DNA of 26,980 bases from Lentisphaeria bacterium UBA1791 (GCA_002314455.1 DCFZ01000037.1:1-26980); one strand, 5' to 3'; shown: positions 15,913-23,227, counted from the first letter of the stretch. Numbers and translations are program-made. The notes: generated from the sequence alone by a model not told the origin.

Positions 15913-17811
15913 TTATTTGCCGAGGGTGGTGATCTGCGCGTCGAGGAGGTCGAGCCGATCATTTTTCTCAAAGTTGAGTTCGTAAATTTCGTCGCGCAGT
16001 TTCGACGAGATGATGAATTTGCGCATATCGGCGCTTTCATTTTCGAGCAGTTCGAGATATGCCTTGAGCTTGAACATCTGCGGCATGACGAGATAAGTTT
16101 TGAGCTGGGTGGCAAAGCGTTCGCTTTCCGCGGCGGCGACCGTCTTGACCTGGTGCTCGTAGGCTTTGGCGTTGGCGATGCGTTCCTCGGCGTCGGCTTT
16201 TGCCGCCGGGAGTGTGCGCGCCGCATAGGCATCCGCCTCGAGGATGGAAGTTTCCTTTTGTTCCAGTGCGCCGATGACCGCCTGATAGGAGGCGGCGACG
16301 TCCTCTTTGCCCCCCGTCGGCGGGTGGGCGTCGAGGATCGAGAGCGAAACGATCTCGACGCCGAGATTCGCTTCGTCGGCGCGGCGTTGAAGCTTTTGCA
16401 TCAAATCGGTTTCGGCGGCCTTGCGCCCGGTGGACATAATCGCGTCCATCGAGGAGCTGGCGAGATATTCGGTGATGATCTCATTGCCGAGCAAATTGAG
16501 TTCGCGTTCCGCCGAAGCGTGTTCGACGAGGTATTGGCGGAGATTTTTGACCCGGTAGAGGATCGGGACCGTCATCCGGATAAAGGCGATGGAATTGCTT
16601 TCCGCGAGCGTTTTGTCGTTTCCTTCCTGCGGGACGGCGACGATGAATTGATCGTTTTCCCTGCCGTGCTGCTCCGTCCACAAGACGATCTCCTTGAGGG
16701 CGTCGGGGTTTTCCTTTTCCGGGATCTCGCCGACGAAGCTCTTTTGCAGCGTTCCGGTGGAAATTTTCTGCATCGCGCCGAAAGGATAGGGCAGGCACCA
16801 GTAGATGCCGGGCCCCAGATCTTTTTCGTCGATGATCCTGCCGAAAGAAGTGCGGAAGCCGCGTTCGCCCGTTTTGATCTCGTGGATCGCGGTGCTTCCC
16901 CAGAAAACGAGCGCCCCGACGAGCAACAGCGGGAAAAGCGCGCGTTCGGTGAGCGCGTAAAGTTTCGTGCCGGAAATCTTGAAGCCGAACTGGTAATCGA
17001 GGGCGGAAGCGACATTGCGCATCACGCCGCCGGGCTCGGTAAAAAGTGCGAGGAGCCGGCTTTCAAAAAGCGGACGCGTTTCCCCCGTCGTGCGCGGACG
17101 GTAAAATTCGATGATGCCGTTGAAAATCATTTCCGCCGCGAGCAGGATCAACAAATAGCGGATGATCCTGCCGATCCAACCGTCGGGGGCGATGATGCCG
17201 TTGCGGTGGCAGATCGCGGCGACGACGCTCAAGGCGAGGATGAAAAAACTCACCACGAGTTCCGCGCCGATCGGTCGGAGCCAGCGGCAGTAAGCCGCGC
17301 GGGACTGACCGATGAAAAAGGCGCCGGAAAAGACGCAAAAGAGCATCATCAGCGCCGCCGCCACCCCCAGCTGGGTGGTGCTGCCGTGGATCATCGTCGC
17401 CGTGTAGGTGCGGACGAATCTCAAACAACCAAAGGTGATCAGGGCGTGGAGCACGGCGATGACGTAAGGCGCAAAACGCGTAAAGCGTTCAAAGGTGCGG
17501 CCGGCGGTGAAGCGCACATCCTCGCTCGATTGCAGCAAGCGGCTCTCCGGACGGTTGGCGAGGAGCCGCTTTTCTTCACTTTCCCGCGCGACGTTGCCGG
17601 CGAGCACGGCGTAGACGAGCGCCGAAACGGAAAAAAGCAACGTCAAAAGGATCGGAATCTGCGCGAGCAAAAAGAGCACGCCCCCCGTTGAACGAAACGT
17701 CAGCACGCCGACGATCAGCAAAATGATGGAGGAAACTGTACCGAACAGCGCCATGCCGAAAGTTGTTTTCGCGCCGTCGGCGGCACCGCGCGCGTCGTCA
17801 TATTTTTCCAC
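15913..17811 (-). CDS. polytopic SPFH-domain protein (HflK-related, long N-terminal membrane region)
   Basis: Start chosen at the GTG at 17811 because GAGGAG lies eight bases before it; the open frame upstream crosses the promoter and reads as non-protein-like sequence. The 632-aa product has about six hydrophobic helices (19-39, 45-72, 113-133, 146-168, 184-203, 218-236), then a seventh at 291-308. That last one leads directly into an SPFH domain (IHEIKTGERGFRTSFGRI) and an HflK-like coiled coil from about 525. Ordinary HflK has one helix, so the N-terminal ~285 residues are an added polytopic module that I do not recognise as any enzyme. It is the first gene of the operon, followed after 20 bp by the HflC-like gene. 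It probably anchors the SPFH assembly. Confidence 0.8.
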   Translation of the reverse strand: MEKYDDARGAADGAKTTFGMALFGTVSSIILLIVGVLTFRSTGGVLFLLAQIPILLTLLFSVSALVYAVLAGNVARESEEKRLLANRPESRLLQSSEDVRFTAGRTFERFTRFAPYVIAVLHALITFGCLRFVRTYTATMIHGSTTQLGVAAALMMLFCVFSGAFFIGQSRAAYCRWLRPIGAELVVSFFILALSVVAAICHRNGIIAPDGWIGRIIRYLLILLAAEMIFNGIIEFYRPRTTGETRPLFESRLLALFTEPGGVMRNVASALDYQFGFKISGTKLYALTERALFPLLLVGALVFWGSTAIHEIKTGERGFRTSFGRIIDEKDLGPGIYWCLPYPFGAMQKISTGTLQKSFVGEIPEKENPDALKEIVLWTEQHGRENDQFIVAVPQEGNDKTLAESNSIAFIRMTVPILYRVKNLRQYLVEHASAERELNLLGNEIITEYLASSSMDAIMSTGRKAAETDLMQKLQRRADEANLGVEIVSLSILDAHPPTGGKEDVAASYQAVIGALEQKETSILEADAYAARTLPAAKADAEERIANAKAYEHQVKTVAAAESERFATQLKTYLVMPQMFKLKAYLELLENESADMRKFIISSKLRDEIYELNFEKNDRLDLLDAQITTLGK

Positions 17812-17853
17812 GGAAATTTCTCCTCGCTCGACTGATGAATATTCGTAACATAT

Positions 17854-17881
17854 ATAATACACCTTTTTTGCAAAATAGCAA
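17854..17881 (-). promoter_or_regulatory. promoter of the SPFH/P-type ATPase/ABC operon
   Basis: On the minus strand TTGCTA (17876-17881) and TATTAT (17854-17859) are 16 bp apart, in an AT-rich island within GC-rich sequence. The leader to the GTG start is about 35 nt. All eight downstream genes follow with gaps of 20 bp or less and no visible terminator between them, so this is probably the main promoter for about 11 kb. Confidence 0.55.
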
Positions 17882-17966
17882 GCGGAAAATCGTTTTTTTT
17901 CGCAACGCGCGCGCGTAAAAGAGCTCAAATTGGGGGCTGATTGCGAAAAACGGCAAAAGAATTTGA

Positions 17967-18200
17967 CTTTTTCTTTCGTCCGCCGTTTTATCAAAAAACG
18001 CCCCGCCGACGCTGGATCACGACTGGGGGTTGAACCGCCTGTCGTCGTTGCGAAGCGGCGAGATCGGCGATGCGACAAGCCTTGCCGCTCCGGTCTACCG
18101 GCAATATCGCGAATACGCTCCGCTTTGGGCGGGAATTGCGCTGGCGTTGATCCTTGCCGGCGTGGTGTGGAGCGAGATCATTCGCGTGCGTTTGCCCTAA
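17967..18200 (+). pseudogene. C-terminal remnant of a BatA-like membrane protein
   Basis: The frame open from 17967 to the TAA at 18198-18200 encodes a protein-like tail. LDHDWGLNRLSSLRSGEIGD is followed by VYRQYREYAPLWAG, a hydrophobic helix, and a final IIRVRLP. A short cytoplasmic end closing with R-x-LP after a helix preceded by a Tyr-rich YxxY segment is what BatA-type von Willebrand A membrane proteins end with. There is no ATG (only TTG at 18030 or CTG at 18012) and no ribosome binding site, and the frame is closed upstream by TGA at 17964. The rest of such a gene is absent, the upstream DNA being the SPFH operon promoter. Its stop overlaps the minus-strand hydrolase stop. Read as a decayed fragment; a very short leaderless gene is the alternative. 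Confidence 0.4.
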
Positions 18201-18964
18201 AGCTCAAAGCTCGGCGTGTCACCCGTCTGCGAAATGATATGCCAGTTGAGGTGCATCGCATCCAGTTTTCTGCCCGCCTGCTGGGCGACCAATTCCGGCA
18301 TATTGCATTCGGAACTGATATGGGCGAGCAAAACAAGTTTCGTCCGTTGGGTCGTCAGCTTTTCCAGCGCTGAAGCGGCGGCGGCATTTTCCAGATGGCC
18401 GGCGGGGCCCGCGATGCGGCGCTTGAGCGACAATTTCCGGTCGGAGTGCGCCAGCATATCGGGGTCGTAGTTGCTTTCCAGCACCAGCGCGTCGCAATCG
18501 CGCAAATGCGCGATGACCTCGCGGTTGACTTGCCCTAAATCGGTGGCGATGCCGATGCGCAGTTTTCCGTATTCGATGACGAAACCGACCGGTTCCGTCG
18601 CATCGTGGGGTACGGCAAAGGCGTCGATGACGAAATTGCCGATGGCAAAGCGCATCCCCGGCGAAAATTGCTGAACCCGTTGCGGCAGTGCTCCGCGTTT
18701 TTCCAGGATCCGCGAAGTGCCCGGCGTCATGCACGCCGGAATTTGCAGTTCGTCGCAAAACAGCCGGCATCCCGACGTGTGATCGGTGTGTTCATGCGTG
18801 ATCAGCACGGCGCGGAGCGTCTGTGCCGTCAATCCGTGTGAAGCGATCCGCGCGAGCATTTCCCGGCGGGAAAAACCGGCGTCGACCGCAAGTGATTCGC
18901 CGCCCGCCGAAATGATGAGGGCGTTCCCCTTGCTGCCGCTGCCAAGCGGCCCGATGGTGAGCAT
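18197..18964 (-). CDS. metallo-beta-lactamase-fold hydrolase, YycJ/WalJ-like
   Basis: A 255-aa cytoplasmic metal-dependent hydrolase. It opens with the family's glycine-rich GSGSKGNALII, then the metal-binding HEHTDH at 57-62. Further ligand motifs are VPHDA (His120), ATDLG (Asp142), ESNYD (164-168), GHLEN (His190) and LAHISSECN (His215). The order and spacing match the YycJ/WalJ subgroup, which has been linked to DNA repair and cell-wall control in Firmicutes; the reaction is most likely nucleic-acid phosphodiester cleavage (family knowledge). The ATG at 18964 has GGAG seven bases upstream. It starts 15 bp after the motif-repeat protein and is the last gene of that operon. Confidence 0.88.
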   Translation of the reverse strand: MLTIGPLGSGSKGNALIISAGGESLAVDAGFSRREMLARIASHGLTAQTLRAVLITHEHTDHTSGCRLFCDELQIPACMTPGTSRILEKRGALPQRVQQFSPGMRFAIGNFVIDAFAVPHDATEPVGFVIEYGKLRIGIATDLGQVNREVIAHLRDCDALVLESNYDPDMLAHSDRKLSLKRRIAGPAGHLENAAAASALEKLTTQRTKLVLLAHISSECNMPELVAQQAGRKLDAMHLNWHIISQTGDTPSFEL

Positions 18965-18979
18965 GGAAATGCTCCGCGA

Positions 18980-19693
18980 TTAAAGCCCGATGCTGAAGTA
19001 GGTGAGTGCGAGCATCGCACTCGAAGCCAACAGCGCCACCGCCGCGACGACGGAAAGGGCGACCTGGAGCTTCTCCGGCTCCTCGTCGTAATCGTCGCTT
19101 TCGATTGCGTCATCGACATCGACCGGCTTGACCGGCGCCGGTGCGGGCTTGACCGCCATAACGGGCGCGACGCCCGGGGCACTCTGGGGCGCGGCGGGAC
19201 GGTTGAATTTGAAAGCCGGGCGCGGCGCCGCTTCCGCAGGTTTTACGATCGCGGGGCGTTTCACTTTGACCGTGCGGTCGTCGTCGGCATCGCCGGTTTC
19301 CGGCGCATTCGGCTTGGCGATCTCAATCGGAGCGGGGGCAACCGCCGGTTTGATCGCGCCGAGCGGAATGCTCCGGCGGGTCTTGGTCTCGCTGCCGTCA
19401 AACGAGCTTGTGCTCGGCTTGGGGATCGCCAGCGGATCGACCGTCCGGTTGGTGGAGGCGACTTTGGGCATCAGCGGTTTCAGCTTGATCGTTTTGCGGG
19501 TACGCGTATCCGAGGGGGAATCCGTCGCCGGTTCCGCCGGTTTGATGGTCACCGGAGCGGGGTTGACCGCCGCAGGTGCGGGATTGATGACCGGCGCCGC
19601 CTTGGCGAGCACCGGACGCAGCCGGATGGTCTTCTTGGTCTGGGTGTCGTCGATCGCGGAAACTTGGGGAGTTGCTTTTTCCTGTTCGCTCAT
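18980..19693 (-). CDS. Pro-rich protein with four TKKTIRLRP-type motifs and C-terminal membrane anchor
   Basis: A 237-aa protein, unrecognised by name. ATG at 19693 (MSEQEK) is chosen because GGAGG lies eight bases upstream; the earlier in-frame ATG overlaps that site. The body is Pro/Ala/Lys-rich and probably disordered. A basic Thr motif recurs: DDTQTKKTIRLRP (15-27), SDTRTRKTIKLKP (61-73), SETKTRRSIPLG (101-112) and a degenerate DDDRTVKVKRP (137-147). After an acidic stretch (193-206) a single hydrophobic helix at about 209-231 lies almost at the C-terminus, giving a tail-anchored protein facing the cytoplasm. The motifs could be phosphorylated Thr sites or docking sites, but nothing here proves it. 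It lies between a TPR gene (30-bp gap) and the YycJ-like gene. Confidence 0.7.
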   Translation of the reverse strand: MSEQEKATPQVSAIDDTQTKKTIRLRPVLAKAAPVINPAPAAVNPAPVTIKPAEPATDSPSDTRTRKTIKLKPLMPKVASTNRTVDPLAIPKPSTSSFDGSETKTRRSIPLGAIKPAVAPAPIEIAKPNAPETGDADDDRTVKVKRPAIVKPAEAAPRPAFKFNRPAAPQSAPGVAPVMAVKPAPAPVKPVDVDDAIESDDYDEEPEKLQVALSVVAAVALLASSAMLALTYFSIGL

Positions 19694-19723
19694 GGTAAGA
19701 TCCTCCATATCAAGTAAATTGGT

Positions 19724-21136
19724 TTATTTTTCCGTCGTGGCGGCGGCGGGAACGAGCTTTTTCATGCGCTCCGCGACGTCGCGGTAATTTGCCATGCTGA
19801 GCTGGATCTGCTTGTAGCAGTCGATGGCACGGTCGGTTTTGCCGACTGTTTCACAGGCGTTGGCGAGGTAGTAAAGCGCCTCGCGTTTGGCTTTGTCGAT
19901 GCGGTACATGTTGGCGACGGCTTCCTCGAGCGCCGTGATCGCCTCTTCGGGGGCGTTGCGCACGATGGCGCAGCGGCCGAGGTAAACGAGCGCATTGCGG
20001 CGCGTCTGCGGAATTTCCGCGCAGTGCTTCAGAACTTCCTCCGCCTTGTCGAATTCCTCGCGTTCAAAATAGAGCACGCCGAGGTCGAATTGGAGCTGGG
20101 CGTCGTTGGGGAAATCCTTGGCGCGCTTGACCGCGTGGCGCAACTTGTAGTTGGCGATTTCCTGCATGAATTGCTGAATTTGCGCTTCGGGCTGATCGAA
20201 CTGCGTCGGATTGGCGCGCAGTTGCTCGATGCCGTCTTCCAGCTGGGCGATGTACGCCTGTTCGATCTGCTTGTCGAGCACGGGGTCGATGACACCGAGC
20301 TTTTCGCCGACGAGCTTGTACTGGTTGTAGGCTTCCTGAAAATTTTTGATGACCATATAGGCGTCGGCGAGCTTCCGGCGCATGTCGATGGAGTCGTTGG
20401 TCTCAAGGTCGCGCGAAAACTTGTCGATCAGAAGCTGAGCCTGTTCGGCATTGTGAATCGATCCTTCGAGCAATTGCTGTAAGATCGCTTCGTCGTTGTT
20501 GGCGAGGTTGCGCTTGGCGGGCGCGGCGTCGCTGTCGCTCTCGTCGTAGTTGCCGCGCTGGATGCTCGCGAGCGCCATCGCCGAACGCAATTCGTTCTGC
20601 GTGGCGAGGTCGGCGGGCGAGCCGCTGGCGAGTTTCCGGTGAATGGAAAGCGCTTCGTTGGCCTGATTGTTCAACTGCATCGCGGCTGCCAGACGGCGCA
20701 ACGCCACTTCATCTTTGGGGTGGAATTCGCGCAACGCTTCGAGCGCGCTGACGGTCACCCACGGCGCCTCGGCGACTTCCGAAGCGGAAGCGAGGATTTT
20801 CAGCACGCCGACCTGATCGACGCACCCGGCGAGCTGGCGTTCGCAACTTGCCATCGCCCCGACAGGATCTTTCTTTGCCTTGATGCTCAACGGCAACAAC
20901 ACGAATACCTGACGTATTTGATAGAGCGCCTTGATCACGGGATTCATCGCCTTGCACTTGGCGATCTCGTATTCGCGGAGCCGTTCAAACAGCACCGGCA
21001 CTTCGGGGGCGTCGCAGGCGGCGGGCACGAGGATCTTGATGGCTTCGTCGTAATTGCCGGCCTTGCCGTGGCTGAGCGCCCGGTTGTAGGAGTCCCGGAT
21101 ATAGATTTGAACCTTGCTGAAAGTTTTGCGTTCCAT
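19724..21136 (-). CDS. TPR-repeat protein
   Basis: A 470-aa helical-repeat protein, presumably a cytoplasmic or membrane-peripheral scaffold. I start it at the ATG at 21136 (MERKTFSK); a TTG 36 bases further out almost touches the -10 box and would leave no leader. TPR-like units are clear near the N-terminus (YNRALSHGKAGNYDEAIKIL). They are clearest in the last third: AQLQFDLGVLYFEREEFDKA, NALVYLGRCAIVRNAPEEAI and ALYYLANACETVGKTDRAID. A hydrophobic patch near residues 85-100 (VFVLLPLSI) is probably too short for a membrane helix. No enzyme motif. First gene of a three-gene operon; it may bind the motif-repeat protein that follows (inference). Confidence 0.8.
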   Translation of the reverse strand: MERKTFSKVQIYIRDSYNRALSHGKAGNYDEAIKILVPAACDAPEVPVLFERLREYEIAKCKAMNPVIKALYQIRQVFVLLPLSIKAKKDPVGAMASCERQLAGCVDQVGVLKILASASEVAEAPWVTVSALEALREFHPKDEVALRRLAAAMQLNNQANEALSIHRKLASGSPADLATQNELRSAMALASIQRGNYDESDSDAAPAKRNLANNDEAILQQLLEGSIHNAEQAQLLIDKFSRDLETNDSIDMRRKLADAYMVIKNFQEAYNQYKLVGEKLGVIDPVLDKQIEQAYIAQLEDGIEQLRANPTQFDQPEAQIQQFMQEIANYKLRHAVKRAKDFPNDAQLQFDLGVLYFEREEFDKAEEVLKHCAEIPQTRRNALVYLGRCAIVRNAPEEAITALEEAVANMYRIDKAKREALYYLANACETVGKTDRAIDCYKQIQLSMANYRDVAERMKKLVPAAATTEK

Positions 21137-21175
21137 AACAAAAACCGAATCCTTGAAAGAAATGATTGACAATTT

Positions 21176-21181
21176 ATTATA
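21176..21181 (-). promoter_or_regulatory. -10 box for the TPR/motif-repeat/hydrolase operon
   Basis: A perfect TATAAT on the minus strand lies 40 nt before the ATG at 21136. No good -35 hexamer is present at 16-18 bp, so an activator or an extended -10 may be needed. Its position argues against the upstream TTG start of the TPR gene. Confidence 0.45.
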
Positions 21182-21270
21182 CGTATGGGTAACATAGCCG
21201 TGTTTGATCTTTTTTTCAAGTCTTTTTCCGTAAAATCTTCGGCTTTCCCTCTTTTTTTTGGCACAACGGA

Positions 21271-21299
21271 TTGCAATCGCGGAGATGATGGTGTATTTT
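21271..21299 (+). promoter_or_regulatory. promoter for the phosphogluconolactonase gene
   Basis: TTGCAA (21271-21276) and TATTTT (21294-21299) with a 17-bp spacer, about 28 bp before the start codon. The 191-bp gap 21137-21327 thus holds two divergent promoters plus a pyrimidine-rich stretch (about 21205-21260) without other features I can name. Confidence 0.5.
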
Positions 21300-21327
21300 G
21301 AATCATCACGACCAAGGAGTTTGTTTT

Positions 21328-22353
21328 ATGGATCGTTTCTTTTTGATCGCCGCCTATTCCGATTGTGCTGAAAGCGGCATCTACACTTATCGTTTTACGG
21401 CGCAAAACCGACTTGAAAAACTTGACTTTACCCCCTTGAAAGGGGCGGGGTACCTCGCGAAAAACCGCGCCGGGAACCGGGTGCTGGCGACGTGCACGCT
21501 CGATGACTCGACCGACGGCGCCGCGCTTCTTTCGCTGGATGAAACGGGGCATCTGCAGTTGCTCGACTGCGCGCCGACGCAGGGGCTTTCCAGTTGCCAC
21601 ATCGCGTTTTCTTTGGATGAAAAATTCTTTTACACCGCCAATTACCGCACGGGCAGTCTGACCGAGTTTCGCCTTGACGGCGACAAAATCGTGCAAAGTC
21701 AACTAATCTGCCACGCCGGATGCGGTACGCACCCGAAACGGCAGGAGGCGCCGCACATTCACTACGTCCAACCGACGCCGGATGGCAACTTTATCGCTTG
21801 CGTCGACCTCGGACTTGACGCGATCGACTGCTACCGCTTTACGCAGGGGAAGGGCATTTCGGCAACCGATGTGAAACGTTCGACGATCGCGCCGGCGGGT
21901 TCGGGGCCGCGCCATCTTGAATTTTTGAACGGGCATTGCGCGTTTCTCGTCAACGAACTTGCCAATACGGTGATGATGCTGGACTACCTTGACGGCGCCT
22001 TTCAGGTGAAAAGGTGCTTGCCGACGCTTCCCTTTGCGCTGGATTGCTACACCAGCAAGGCGGGGGCGATCCGGCTGTCGGTCGATCACCAGATGCTTGC
22101 CGTCAGCAACCGCGGCGTCGATTCGCTCGTTTTTTATCAGGTTTTTCCCGACGGCGAACTTGCGCAACGGCAATTTTGCTATTGCGGCGGCAAAAGCCCG
22201 CGCGACGTCAACTTCCTCGACGGGGGGAAACGCTTTGCGTCCGCGGATGAGTTTTCCGAAAAAGTGACCTTTTTTACGCTTACGGAGCGCGGTTTCGAGC
22301 CGGACGGCAACGAGTTGACCTTGCCGCGGCCGCTTTGCATTCTGCCGTGCTGA
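21328..22353 (+). CDS. 6-phosphogluconolactonase-type beta-propeller (lactonase family)
   Basis: A 341-aa protein of the YbhE/Pgl seven-bladed beta-propeller family, which hydrolyses 6-phosphogluconolactone in the oxidative pentose phosphate pathway. Typical elements are CGTHPKRQEAPHIHYVQPTPDG, the run CVDLGLDAIDCYRF and SGPRHLEF near residue 191, plus repeated blades with D-x-x-x-Y/F strands. ATG at 21328 is chosen because AAGGAG lies eight bases before it; the open frame extends ten codons further without a ribosome binding site. No signal peptide, so cytoplasmic. Several family members act on other lactones or carboxymuconate derivatives, so the exact substrate is not certain. It is followed by the DUF4186 gene after 1 bp. 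Confidence 0.8.
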   Translation: MDRFFLIAAYSDCAESGIYTYRFTAQNRLEKLDFTPLKGAGYLAKNRAGNRVLATCTLDDSTDGAALLSLDETGHLQLLDCAPTQGLSSCHIAFSLDEKFFYTANYRTGSLTEFRLDGDKIVQSQLICHAGCGTHPKRQEAPHIHYVQPTPDGNFIACVDLGLDAIDCYRFTQGKGISATDVKRSTIAPAGSGPRHLEFLNGHCAFLVNELANTVMMLDYLDGAFQVKRCLPTLPFALDCYTSKAGAIRLSVDHQMLAVSNRGVDSLVFYQVFPDGELAQRQFCYCGGKSPRDVNFLDGGKRFASADEFSEKVTFFTLTERGFEPDGNELTLPRPLCILPC

Positions 22354-22354
22354 A

Positions 22355-22756
22355 ATGAATTGCGCGACCTTTGATTTTGCGGCGCTGAATGCACGGCTCG
22401 CGCGCTCAAAATTCCGGATGCGCTTCACGTTGACCGAGGCGGAATGCGCCCGCGTCGCCGAACTCGGCAGAGCGAGATTGCGCGCGCAGATCATCGACAT
22501 TTTGCAACAGCGCCTCGCCCCCGCCTGTTTGTCGAACGACGGCAAGCAGACCCCCATGCGCGGTTTCGCCGTTTTTGTCGCCCAGCACGCGACCGCGTGT
22601 TGTTGCCGCAACTGTCTGCGTAAATTCTACGGCATTGAGCAGGGCAGGGCGCTGACGCCGGATGAAGTGGAACTTTTAACTTGCGTCATTTTAAAGTGGA
22701 TCGACGCACATTGCGGCGACCTCGACCGCTTTGCCCGCACCCCCGATCTTTTTTGA
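22355..22756 (+). CDS. DUF4186 family protein
   Basis: A 133-aa protein with the hallmarks of DUF4186: SKFRMRFTLTEAE near the start, RLAPACLSNDGKQTPMRGF in the middle, and then VAQHATACCCRNCLRKFYGI. The end has an LTCVILKWID segment. The conserved NDGKQTPM and the H-x-T-x-C-C-C-x-x-C cluster suggest a metal or nucleic-acid site, but the family has no established function that I know. The length is normal. It begins one base after the lactonase stop, so the two are almost certainly cotranscribed; whether they act together is unknown. A terminator hairpin overlaps its stop codon. Confidence 0.8.
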   Translation: MNCATFDFAALNARLARSKFRMRFTLTEAECARVAELGRARLRAQIIDILQQRLAPACLSNDGKQTPMRGFAVFVAQHATACCCRNCLRKFYGIEQGRALTPDEVELLTCVILKWIDAHCGDLDRFARTPDLF

Positions 22757-22770
22757 AAGATCTTTTTTTT
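22745..22770 (+). terminator. intrinsic terminator after the DUF4186 gene
   Basis: GATCTTT (22745-22751) and AAAGATC (22756-22762) form a perfect 7-bp stem with a TTTG loop, followed by eight T (22763-22770). The stem begins inside the coding sequence and includes the TGA stop. The stem is AT-rich, so it may be leaky. Confidence 0.75.
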
Positions 22771-22810
22771 GCCGTCCCGAAAGGTTGACAAAAAACGCCT
22801 TGTTTGAAGT

Positions 22811-22824
22811 GGGAAGTTTTTCCC
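22811..22824 (+). promoter_or_regulatory. small hairpin just before a strong ribosome binding site
   Basis: GGGAA-GTTT-TTCCC forms a perfect 5-bp stem ending six bases before AAGGAGG (22831-22837), the site for the gene at 22843. A consensus TTGACA sits at 22785-22790 but no credible -10 follows at 16-18 bp. The hairpin could influence mRNA stability or translation; no regulator is evident. Confidence 0.3.
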
Positions 22825-22842
22825 GAAAACAAGGAGGTTTGC

Positions 22843-23214
22843 ATGGATTTGTTGACTGCCGAAAACCGGCTTGCCGACTATGTGGCGACGACCGTCTCGC
22901 TGACACTCGATCAGCGGGTCTTTGCCGGGAACTTGCCGGATGCTCTGCCCGAGGGGATCGCCGTCTTTCTGACCGAGTGTTGCGCGAGGGATTCCGACAA
23001 CTTTTCAACCGCCGAGGCGCAGATCGACTTCTGTTTCACCGACCGGACGGAGCTGGAAACGGCGCTCCATGCGTTGCTCTCGGCGTTGCCGGAGTATGAA
23101 TGTGCCGATTTTCGCGCGATCGAACTCGGCGATCACCTCGCCCTGTCGACGAAACAGCGTCGGGGATTTCCCGTTTACGTTGTTTCCGTGCCGGTGAAAC
23201 TCTGTTTTTTGTAA
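22843..23214 (+). CDS. small phage tail-terminator/minor-capsid-like protein
   Basis: A 123-aa protein. ATG at 22843 is preceded by a very strong AAGGAGG five bases away. The central part VFAGNLPDALPEGIAVFL, then QIDFCFTDRTELETALHALL and a final beta strand PVYVVSVPVKLCF, has the helix, strands, helix, strand order of phage tail-terminator and minor-capsid proteins. The GNLP-(x)n-G-x-AV element is seen in such proteins. I have no definitive match, so this is a resemblance only. The same pattern recurs in the next gene, suggesting tandem duplication of one fold. It follows a terminator, so it is a separate unit. No other phage gene is in the window. Confidence 0.5.
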   Translation: MDLLTAENRLADYVATTVSLTLDQRVFAGNLPDALPEGIAVFLTECCARDSDNFSTAEAQIDFCFTDRTELETALHALLSALPEYECADFRAIELGDHLALSTKQRRGFPVYVVSVPVKLCFL

Positions 23215-23227
23215 AGGATAAAAAAGT

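Noticed and set aside
16153..17691. 512-codon plus-strand open frame opposite the polytopic SPFH gene
   Set aside because: It is rich in Arg, Asp, Glu and Gly as antisense frames typically are, with no domain. The minus strand has a clear SPFH domain, ribosome binding site and operon context.
17812..18078. 89-residue N-terminal extension of the long SPFH protein
   Set aside because: It crosses the promoter, is not hydrophobic or domain-like, and the GTG at 17811 has a GAGGAG site at ideal distance.
17930..18373. 147-codon plus-strand open frame starting at TTG
   Set aside because: It changes character midway, runs antisense into the YycJ-like gene and has no ribosome binding site. The BatA-like tail lies in a different frame.
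22785..22813. Promoter at the TTGACA before the phage-like genes
   Set aside because: No acceptable -10 sequence at 16-18 bp, so I list it only as an observation, not a promoter.
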